Below the pieces are notes generated by a model. The model searched no databases, was not told the origin of the DNA, and saw nothing but the letters and a program-made list of their open reading frames with translations. A stretch of 64,000 nucleotides of DNA from Dentipellis sp. KUC8613 (lineage: Eukaryota; Basidiomycota; Agaricomycetes; Russulales; Hericiaceae). This document shows, one piece after another, positions 55,180-64,000 of the stretch (position 1 is the first letter of the stretch; each line of letters opens with the position of its first letter). Location: the NCBI GenBank assembly GCA_002286715.1, contig NSJX01000055.1, positions 90,300 through 154,299 of the forward strand, written 5' to 3'. Both the position numbers and the translations under genes were made by a program.

Positions 55180-58100
55180 TTACAGCGCAGCGAAGCCTTC
55201 TAGGCCATCGTCGTCAACCCAATCCTCGCCGTCTTCATCATCATCAGTGATGTCATCTTCCTCTGAGTCCTCGCCGTCTGCCTCATTATTCACCTTGTCG
55301 TCATGACCGGTTCCATCTCCTGCACCATCCCGCTCAGCATTCCTTGTGATGGCCCCCATGCTCTCTGTCGTGTCCTCTTCCTGCACTTCATCTGCGGGGA
55401 TAAACGTAGGCACGGCGGCCGTTGTGAGGTGGCCTATCCCTCGCCCGCAAAAGCGCATATACATATCGCGGTCAACGAAACTGAAGGGCATGTATCAGTG
55501 CCACAATGGGTTGACAGAATTTGAACACACGCACTGATTCACATAATAGATAGACCATTCATCATTCTCAATGATTCTCACATCCTCTCCCTCTCCGGTC
55601 ACGACGTCTTCCTGTCGGCCACGGGCAAATGCGGGGATGAGGTGAACGCCCCGGACAACGTCCGCAGGATCGAGGAAACCGAAGGCCTCGTCATCGTCGT
55701 CGGGAAGGAGCTGCAGTTGGTGAAGCCGCCGAGCGTTGCGCTGTTTCGCAGAACGGGAAGGTCTGATCCGACGAAACCATCTTACCCAGAGCAGTTCCAT
55801 GCGACGTGGCTTGATGACAGATGTGGCCGAGTCGTGATAAAGGACATTCGCGTGGAAAATTCCTAGGACGCGCGCATATGCGAAAGGGTGGAGAACAACG
55901 CCACCTTCATCTTCTTCATCAGCGAGAATCATGAGATCCCTATGGGTTCTCAGATTGAATGTGTCCCGATCCCTTCGGATATCGTAGGTTGTGTAGTTCA
56001 CCGAGAATACTTTGTGGCGATACAAGCGATCGTGCTGTAGGACAACACGGCAGCGCTCAGCGTCCGTGAAAACACGATCGTCATCCTCATGTAGGCCGAG
56101 TATTCGACGCAGCAGGTGCTCTCGCACTCGCGATAAGAAATCCTATATCACCTGAGCATATGAAGGCTGAAACAGATAGAGCAGTGAGCACACCTTGGTA
56201 GCCGGATCTTCACCATGCTGTGGGAGCCACGTCGGCAGGTGAAGTGGAAAGTTCTGTGTCTGACCAATTTCGTAGAATCTATCCGGCCGTGAAACGAACG
56301 ATGGCTCCTCGGTGTCGGGGATACAATTTTCTTGGGCGGCGGCACGGCTGGTGATATATTGCTGCTGCTTCCGAGCAGATGCTAAGGGTATGTCCATACG
56401 ACTGAGAATCGCCTCGCGTCGTTCAAGCTGCGTGATCTGTTTCGTAGCCTGGTTTTTGTTGGTGCGACCATAGAACCGTTTAACTCGCCGATGTTCCAGT
56501 TCACCCTGATCCCAAGAAAGATACGATGAGCCAGAAACTTAACAAGCAGCTGCAGGACACTTACTCGTTGTGTACTATATCCATCACTCGTCCCGTTTTG
56601 CCGAATCATGCTAGGGTAATCTGCCAGAGAATGATACTTGTACGTTTGCAGCAATTTGAATTCCTTCATTTTGGGCTGAGTATCGTTGGCAAGTATTGTA
56701 GTCGACGACGTGACGGATGCATTGGGCGTAGGCATTGGTGTAGCAGGGGCGGGAACTGGCGTACGGTCGATGACGGGTGTGCCAACACAAGCATCAGGAG
56801 ATGCTGCGGAAGTGACGACAGGTGCTGTGGGAGCGACAGTAGCTCTTGCGGGAGTGATGACAAGGGAAGTGGGAGCAACGGCGGAGGAGCCGGTGCGAGC
56901 ATTTCGACGTTTTCGTGCAGCTATCTCACATGGTAATTCATGTGTACGCCACTGAGAGCATGTGTCCTTTTGAAATTTGCGCATCTGCGCACCTAGTAAC
57001 TGCGTCGTGGACTCCAACCGGTCGAGCGATGTTTCAGTGTGCATGCGCAGCTTTGCGAGAGCGTGCCATTCGCAGAGGTGATAGAGAAGGTCCAGCACGA
57101 TGTGATTGTGAGGGTCAGGAAACAAGCCTTCAAATACAGGCAATGCACACTGTCAATCGCGATTTGTGTCAGTGGAGAACGGCGGCGGCATAGAGTCGTA
57201 TAAGCAATGAACATACCTGGAGAAGATCCTCAAAATCCCTTGCGGCTAGCTTCTTCATAGCTGCAGCGTCATTTGAAAAGGGGCGAATGGTGCTCGAGCC
57301 AAACCTGGGCACGCTGCGGTATCTACGGGAATAGATTTGAGTGGATAGTGAGATACGGGAGGAGTATCTGGACTAACCGGGTGTTTAGCTCTTGCACTTG
57401 GTTTCCTCCTATGGCAATAAGGAGGCGGATCAGGTGGGCAAAAGTCCCTTTCCAGACGCCGAGCTCGAACTCATGCAGAAGGTCGACAACAAATTTGTCG
57501 TAGAGGTTGTCATTGAAGGGCGCGAGAAGATCTGAGAATGCGTTCTGTGGTACTTTATTAATGCTCTAGCACGTCAAGGAAATGCAGAAAACATACCCTC
57601 ACAGGTACCAGCGACTGAGGTTTCAGAACAACGTCTACAGCCTTGCTTTTCACGCCACGCCCAAGCTCGAAGATGCTTTTACGAGCACTCGCGATCTCAT
57701 GACGTCGTGGTTGCGTATCCTCTCGTTTCTTTGTACTGCGACGCAGTAGATCAGGTTTCATACCTGTCTCCCCGAACTTGGCCTTCGGAGTCAAGCAGCG
57801 TGGGCATGGGCATAAGCTTTGACTGCCGCGGATAGATGTCAATAAAACCCTGGTAAATTATATCAGCATGTTATTGAACGTGAAGGATTACAGTCACTTA
57901 CTTCTCTGGATAATCGGCAGAGTAGGTGAAAAGACGAGGAAACAGACGTCGAACAATCCCGTCCGCGCACTTGAGAACTATGCCGTTCTTGTATGCGTCG
58001 TGAAATTCATCGTCTAGCAAGCAAGCCCACACAGCATGTATGAGCTCTCGCCGACAGTGTGCCTTTGTCTCGGGTGTCGCGTTACCTCCCGTAGATTCCT

Positions 58101-58514
58101 TCATAAAATCTTGAAATTTATCTGGAAGCTGCATGGACTGAGTTGATATACCACTATTCTCTAAGTTACATACGGACACTTACTTCGGGAATGTATGCAA
58201 CGTGGTGACATGCTCGACTAGTTGGCTTTGCACGAGCATATTTGCTTTGGTTACCGAACAGAAGGTAGATCGGCCATAGCGACGCATTCCCAAAATTTGC
58301 AAGATGTGTCGCATCAGACCAGAACATAAGCGCCAAGATTCCATGTTCGAGATTATCGCCATCACTGCGGGGAAGGCGGTTGACCTTGCTATGCTCTTCC
58401 AGCCAGGCATCGGATGTGTACAGTTCGTCATAGACACGTTCTGGGAGATGGGGGACGTCCGTGCTGGTTGAGCCTGGAGGAATAGACGCCAAGGGATCAT
58501 TCCACAGACGCTGG

Positions 58515-60663
58515 CATCAGGAAAACCCTCCTTTCTAATTAGCATCTAATTAGCAATTCTCAAAGAAATTAGCTGAACTAGCTGGATTAGATCAAGAGTC
58601 TAATTAGATGCTAATTAGATGAAGATAATTTGACTCAACCCAACCCAACCCATTACATATCTAAGCTCTCTTAAGGATCTAATCATGAAGGGCCAAAAGA
58701 ACTGTTATATTGAATACAATGATACTCTGAAGTACATGAAGATTTATCTGCTATATGAATGCACTGGCGAGGACGAGAGCGTGCGGGGAATGACAAAGGG
58801 CACTGACAACACAGTATCAATTCTGGTGGGGCTTGCAGGTGATGGCGCGAGCGCACCGGTGACGGCCAAGGTGTGTGCTGGGTGCGAGGCTGACATTGGG
58901 AAGATGGGATGGCGCTGACGGGAGGTGATGTGGACATGCTGGCAGGGATAGCAACACCCTGATGATGACGGGGACAGGGTAGCAGCAACAGAAATTTATC
59001 AGTGACGGTGGGTACGCACTGGTAGTGGCGAACGCGCATTGGTGACGGCCGTGGCGCGCGTTAAGTACAAGGGTCACAGTAAGGAGCGGGAGTGCGGTTC
59101 TGACAGCACGCGGGCGATGATGACAGGCCGCTGGCGACGACGAAGCACCCGAGCATCGCGGGCCCGCCCTAGTAACGGCCAAGGCGCGCGCTGATGATAC
59201 TAAGGAGGCGGGAGGCGGCGCCGACGGTGCGCTGCCGGTGACGGAGGCGACGCGGATGCGCGGTTGGGACGCGTGCGTACTGGCGATGATGGAGGTGTAC
59301 GGGCGGCAATGGGGGAGCACGGGCGACGATGGCGACGCGATGGCGACGATGGAGGCGCGACGGCAACGATGGGGGCGCGACGGCGACAATGGAGGCGCGA
59401 CGGCGACGATGGGGGCGCGACGGCGACGATGGGGGCACGACGTCGATGATGGGGGCGCGACGGCGATGACGGCGGAGACGTAGGCTGACGTGGCACCGCG
59501 CAGACCGTCGGAGTGTGAAGACGGAGCGTCGGAGATTCGATAATTGGGCGTCGGAGATGCTCAACTTTGTAATCTCCGATCTAACTCATGTGATGTTCGA
59601 CTTCGCCACGTCACGACTTTTCCGACATGCCACCAAGGACGAGCGCGGCACCCTTTGCCAGCACCCCACGACGCCCGCGCCCCGCCCTCCCCCCGACGAC
59701 AGCCACGATGGCCACGAACACACGGAGACGATGAGCGGGCGCGACCCGCGTGCGTCCGTCGCGGCGCGCGCCAGAACGATTGACGTACGTACGCCCGCCA
59801 TCGTTGTCGTTGTCGTTCCCGTCCCCGTCTTTGCACCTTTGCCCCGTCTCACTCGCCTCATCGCGCCCGCATCTCCTCCAGCACTCCTTTCTTGCTGCCA
59901 GCACGGCCTTAACGGCATGCCTCACCTCGCTCGCGCAGACTCTCGGCGCCCTCGGCGCTTCCTCAGGACTCCCAACGTGCGCCGTTGTCCCCTACTGTAC
60001 CATTGTCGCACTCACTGCGCATTTCACACTCAACATGTATTCCTTGCACCAGTATCCATTCGCATTGCCACTAGTGGGCCCCTGTTGCATACAGTGCGTG
60101 TCCGTCATGCCTTTCGCACGCTGCCAGCACCCTCCACATACTGTGTGTATCTCTATCTCCAGCCATTCTTCAGTTGCTCATTGTTATACACATGCTCTCC
60201 CAGCTCTAGCATGCATACATGAGTGCATATGTGGTTTCTGCAATGTCTTCTTTTTATCTTTCTCTTTACCTCTGCTCATGCTTGTCCCTAATCGTGTCTG
60301 TGTCATTACATCCCCTTGTTTCTCTGCTTATTCTCCCTGTAGTACATTAATCATGTCTGTAGCTCATGTACTTTAGATGCAATGAATGAACTTCCTGAAT
60401 GTCTCAGACTTCTTGGAGTGAATGCTTGCAAAGTTTTATTGTGTAATTGCTTCTTTATGTCCAATTAGCTACAATGGCTCTCTAATTAGCTGCAACATAG
60501 CTGTGATACACATCTAATTAGACCTCTAATTAGAATGTCAATTAGAACCACTGGTTCTAAACATTAGTATAATTAGATGAATTAGATCCTAATTAGAAGG
60601 CCTCTAAATTAGATGGATTAGATACTAATTAGGGTCTAATTAGAGGGGAGGGTTTTCCTGATG
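58515..60663 (+). mobile_element. terminal-inverted-repeat DNA element (2,149 bp) nested in the transposase gene
   Basis: The left end CATCAGGAAAACCCTCC and the right end (reverse complement) CATCAGGAAAACCCTCC are identical for 17 bp and stay similar into TCTAATTAG for about 26 bp. Both flanks carry GG (58513-58514 and 60664-60665), a 2-bp target duplication. Removing the element plus one GG restores the transposase frame (..PFQRLWNDP..). The subterminal parts are AT-rich and full of CTAATTAG motifs, which may be transposase-binding sites. No transposase is encoded, so it is probably non-autonomous. The superfamily is uncertain; a 2-bp duplication fits CACTA-like elements. Confidence 0.85.
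59338..59478 (+). repeat. 20-bp GC-rich minisatellite inside the nested element
   Basis: About 6-7 copies of a 20-bp unit with core GGCGCGACGGCGACGATGGG. Because 20 is not a multiple of three, all three frames stay open and give spurious Arg/Gly/Ala-rich proteins. Confidence 0.8.
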
Positions 60664-60665
60664 GG
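60664..60665. repeat. 2-bp target-site duplication (GG), right copy
   Basis: Pairs with GG at 58513-58514 on the other side of the nested element. Confidence 0.7.
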
Positions 60666-62011
60666 AAAGGTACGTAATGGAATTGATCAGCCGCAGGCTC
60701 CTCCACTGCTTGCTTCATCACCGCGACCAGAGGCCGATGATAAAGGCCATCGACAACAAAGCGAGGTGCGTCATTTTCTGACCCATGCTTCTTCCCATCT
60801 GGTACGGGTATTGACACTGAGCTACAGCGCCATCCATCCGGCAAGTCCGTCGCCTGCAGCTCCGAAGTTGCCCCAGGTTTGTACTGATCAAGACGATCTG
60901 TTTCACGCTTTGCGCTGAAGTCTGGGGGAAGGTCTTCGACGTTGAAGTCGCTGGCTTGAATCACGTCTTTCACGAGTCGATCCAACTCGCCTACTGATTT
61001 GCTGGCAGATCCTGTATATTGCCATTTCATCAATCGAGCAATGGTCGCATTGGCGTAAGGACCATAGCGCTGAGCAGGGATAGGTGGTGCCATTGGCGGC
61101 AATGTAGACGTATCTTCTGAAGGTGCGTCGTTCAAGTCCTCAAGTGATGTTATTTCCTCGGGGTCATTACGCGGAATGGTTGTGTATTGACGCATGATAC
61201 CAAAGGTGTTTGCCGCAGTCCGTGTGGTAATCTCGAAGGGAACTGCATCTGCTGCAGCTGCAACAGGGGGACGAGGAGGAAGAGGGGCCGGAGGCTCAGG
61301 GAGGACCTGGATGAAGCGTTTTGGAAGCCGATGCAATCGTGCTGGGCGGCCAGACTGAGTGAACCGTGGTGGTGGCGACAGCGGCGGCAACGGCGATGTA
61401 TCCAAGGTAGGCATCGAGGAAAACTGCTCTATGGAGCTGCTCTGACTGACTTCATGCTGTATCACGGTCAGATTAGTCCGCATTCACTGGATGCATTGCT
61501 TGCGTGGGCGTACCATGCTCACAGAGCTGTCCAAAACCGTATCTGCTTCCGCCGAGTTTGATCCCGTCATGGTCTTGGCATTGGAGTCTTCCACTCGCCT
61601 TCGCTTCCGGTGTGTGCTGAGCTTTGATCTATGTTCAGCAAGTGTTGCCGTTGTTAACTCCAAGTACAAGGGACAAGAGTCTCGATGTACGTTCACAGCT
61701 CGTAAGGATGCAAAACCAGATCTTGGGCAGATTCTACAGCAGGTGAAATCCATATCTGCCTGTTGTCAACCAGTCTAATCATTAGCCATTGCAGAGGGAA
61801 CAGAATTGCCTACACACCGGCTGTTTCTATCCTTGAAGTAGTTGTCAAAATTCAATTTTGCCGCGCTACAGCCATGCTTTTGTTGCCCTCTCCAGCTGAG
61901 GCAAAGCCCGACCCCACAATACCAGGTTCGAGTCTCACTGATACGAGCTTTTGAATCTTACAATAACATGCACTTTCTCTGTGTGCCGATTAACGGTACA
62001 TATCATATAAA

Positions 62012-62672
62012 TTACATGGATTCTGTCTCGGGCCAAGCCTCTATTCCCGATTTTGCATCAACATATTCATTGCGCCAGCGCTCCACATCCTTTCGAAGGG
62101 CCTCCTGCATACCAACTGCACGCTTCAGGGCATCTTGAGACTTCTTCATTTCGCGGGCTAGGCTTGCTTCCAGGTCTGTGATCGTCTTCTGTAATGTGTT
62201 GATCATGGATTGATCGTGTCAGTTTTGCATTTCAAGGGCATCAATCGTGATTTCCTTTGCATTCAGCTGGCTGCACAAGTCGCCCACCTCGGTGCCTTTG
62301 AAGACAAGCTGTGATATCTAGAATAGTGATGGAAGAAGAGTGGGACGTACTGTGTCTCTCACACTTACACTCAACCAGGACGTTCATATCCGAGGTCTCT
62401 AGGATCTCCAGCTGGCTGCCCGAGCTGGGGGCCCATGACGACAGGTCTCCAACGTATTGGGAGTCCGTCGTCTGAGAGTCTTCTGCACCACCGGCTTGAT
62501 ATAAGCTGTTGGACACACGTCAAGCAGAGTATCAAGTCGGTATGCGGGGCTTGAACACTCACATAGAGATCCGGCATGCACCTTGCTGAGCTTCAGCTCG
62601 ATGCTTCCGAGTATGCTTACGCGGTGACTCTGATATCTCTTGACTAGGCTCATATTCCTGTGAATCTGACAT
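62012..62672 (-). CDS. small coiled-coil protein next to the transposase gene
   Basis: The start ATG at about 62672 opens MSDSQEYEPSQEISESPRKH. Exon 2 (LYQAGGAEDSQTTDSQYVGD.., LEILETSDMNVL) follows a GTGAGT..CAACAG intron. Later pieces read LVFKGTEVGDLCSQLNAKE and NTLQKTITDLEASLAREMKK.. to EAWPETESM, a clear coiled coil of about 55 residues. The splice after NVL is uncertain (a GTTGAG donor would be needed). It lies about 260 bp from the transposase start on the same strand, so it may be an accessory gene of the same transposon. No family recognised. Confidence 0.4.
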
Positions 62673-62846
62673 GTCTGAGGATAAGGACAAAGGAATGGTT
62701 GCCTTTCATGTACGCCACAGCTGCGACTCGGAAGTGCTGAAGCCCGAAGAGTACGGAGAGTCCCGGTGCGTGTTCCGACGGCGCACCGGATTTGTATAAG
62801 TTTGACTTAGCTGACGATGTTCCCCTTTGCCTGCAGCTCCCTTCCC

Positions 62847-63697
62847 ATGTCCACTCCAGCCTCTCCATCACCATCATCGACCACAGGTCTCACAGGTGTG
62901 GTACGTATCTGTAACCCAGCATGGAGCGCCGACTGGTAGATAACCTCAGGGAACCACGTTACCTCAGAAGCGTACATTTGAGGATGTTATCGCAGCCGAT
63001 GAGACCTCAACTGGACGTTCCAAGAAGACAAAAAGGTGTGTTATTGTATGGTTTGTCTACAATCTTCGCTATCTCAACCTTCAGCACAGTACAGGATACG
63101 GTTCGATGGGCCGGGCAATGGCGCAGATTGTTGATCCTTTCACAAGCACGAAAGTAATCATAAATGAGGGTATCAGTGTCGAGAACAGCGGGGAACCACC
63201 AGATGTAGAGACAGTGTGTGTTCTTCCCTATTGCTATTGACTGCCTCACTGTTGACGTCTTACGCATCAGAGAAAATCACATATATTGGTCTTATCGTGC
63301 CCTCATACAACTTATACCAAGTCTTGAGACGTTGATCAACTCGAACAATGGTATTGACGTGCAGATATTTCGGAGTGTTTGCAATGAGGTATGCAGTTGT
63401 TTTGGCTCAGCCTCTGCGTTGCTCTTACTTCTTTCCAGTTGAAAGACGCACGTGGTGCGGGTCGTTCCGAAGACACATCAACAATCAAGAAAGCTATACG
63501 AGATGTAGTGAACAATCTTGCTATCACTGGGACAACGGAGTCAGCAATCCCACTGCAAAAGAATCTGCGAGGCTTTCAGCATGCCCTATGTGCGCGACTT
63601 CTCTGTCCCACAGAGTGGCAGTCCCATAAGCACCCAGAGTAAGCCAATGTTAGATGCATGACTACAAAATATCGGTCCACTCACTAGGTTTGTATAG
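62847..63697 (+). CDS. DUF6698-like protein, probably truncated
   Basis: The start is MSTPASPSPSSTTGLTG. Exons: KRTFEDVIAADETSTGRSKK; HSTGYGSMGRAMAQIVDPFT.. to PPDVET; ENHIYWSYRALIQLIPSLET.. to VQIFRSVCNE; LKDARGAGRSEDTSTIKKAI.. to GFQHALCARLLCPTEW.. HKHPE. The arrangement (basic start, GRxxAQxVDPF, LIQLIPSL, RSEDTSTIKKAI, GFxHxxxxRLLCP) is that of DUF6698 proteins of Agaricomycetes, which often lie near transposons. After the last intron a stop comes at once (FV-stop, TAG 63695-63697), so the family's C-terminal half (FLY-GYEYD..) is missing. Function unknown. Confidence 0.55.
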
Positions 63698-64000
63698 GGT
63701 CATTGACAACATCACTGTCAAGACTGGTGCTAAGACGACTAGAGAACCACCCAAGTCACCGACCGGACCGGGTATGAGAGTGATTGAGGCGGACGAGAGT
63801 GCCGAAGAGATCAAGGACGCAGTGCAACTGGTATTTTGCCAGGTACAGTACGAGTAGACGAGATGGACAATCTAGGGAACTATGGACAGAGCGAAGCGGT
63901 ATATATGTGACAGAGAACAATAGCATAGTGTCCGGAACGGGAACAATGGAGAATCTGAATGGGTACAGTAGTGTACAGTAATGGGCACAGCCCAGAATAG
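63698..64000. other. window end, no gene
   Basis: A plus frame (TTREPPKSPTGPGMRV.. EEIKDAVQLV) continues to about 63857 but is not family-like. The 3' flank is cut by the window edge. Confidence 0.35.

Larger units (their letters stand above)
55180..61753 (-). pseudogene. Plavaka/CACTA-like transposase gene, split by a 2.1-kb insertion
   Basis: The start ATG is 61753-61751: MDFTCCRICPRSGF, a CxxC zinc-finger-type N-terminus, then a Pro-rich exon (61483-60664) ending VDGLYHRPLVAVMKQ and HYVPF. After the insertion (58515-60663) the gene resumes at WNDPLASIPPG, VYDELYTSDAWLEEH, MFWSDATHLANFGNASLWP, LLFGNQSKYARAKP, FQDFMKES, LFTYSADYPEK, CPCPRCLTPKA, PVFEGLFPDPHNHIVLDLLY, CEWHALAKLRMHTE, HSLADYPSMIRQNGTSDGYS, NYTTYDIRRDRD, ELLWVRWFR, FGFLDPADVVRGVHLIPAFA and FVDRDMYMRF, ending in an acidic tail. 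These blocks are typical of the basidiomycete Plavaka/Tnp2-type transposases (CACTA superfamily). The insertion breaks the frame, so the gene is inactive here. The element's own termini were not found. Confidence 0.85.

Noticed and set aside
59169..60376. Ser/Pro/Arg-rich frames on both strands inside the nested element
   Set aside because: Caused by the 20-bp minisatellite and CG-rich sequence; all three frames are open, no transposase motif.
1..64000. rRNA genes, CRISPR arrays, bacterial operons or phage
   Set aside because: None seen; intron structure and gene content are fungal nuclear.

Overview
The window is nuclear DNA of a filamentous basidiomycete, most likely an Agaricomycete and possibly a polypore. 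Genes carry many short introns (about 45-60 bp, GT/AG). The housekeeping genes are GC-rich, and several families are typical of Agaricomycetes: the F-box-like family, the seven-TM family, the HRD-CC kinases, the Plavaka-type transposase and DUF6698. There are no bacterial-style operons, rRNA genes or CRISPR arrays. Exon joins were worked out by hand from reading frames and splice sites, so small exons may be missing.

Left part (1-27 kb), mostly conserved single genes. A 5'-truncated F-box-like gene with a nonsense codon opens the window. SLA1 (endocytic actin adaptor, +) and SEC7 (trans-Golgi ARF-GEF, -) converge. DYS1 (deoxyhypusine synthase, +) diverges from SEC7 across about 385 bp. Next come an alpha/beta hydrolase, an initiator tRNA-Met (-), two tandem S28 serine carboxypeptidases, and SUP35/eRF3. 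An intron-containing tRNA-Gly (-) follows.

Middle part (27-43 kb). A seven-TM membrane protein (-), a secreted S53 tripeptidyl-peptidase-type protease (-), a TFIIIA-like zinc-finger protein (-) and an orphan membrane protein (-) lie among lineage-specific, duplicated DNA. That DNA includes a truncated kinase pseudogene (-) and the first two of three intact HRD-CC kinase paralogues (+). GC-rich dispersed repeats and a decayed copy of the orphan membrane gene show that the block grew by segmental duplication.

Right part (43-64 kb). It holds a third kinase, a pair of orphan paralogues (one on each strand), and two tandem glucosidase II beta-like genes. Both glucosidase II-like copies have lost the first pair of MRH cysteines, and one has lost every LDLa cysteine. 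The last 9 kb is a transposon neighbourhood: a Plavaka/CACTA-like transposase gene (-) is split by a 2,149-bp terminal-inverted-repeat element with a 2-bp GG target duplication. A coiled-coil gene (-) and a DUF6698-like gene (+) follow.

The conserved genes fit ordinary secretion, endocytosis and translation roles. The region beyond about 34 kb is a fast-evolving accessory island made by tandem duplication, pseudogenisation and nested transposition.
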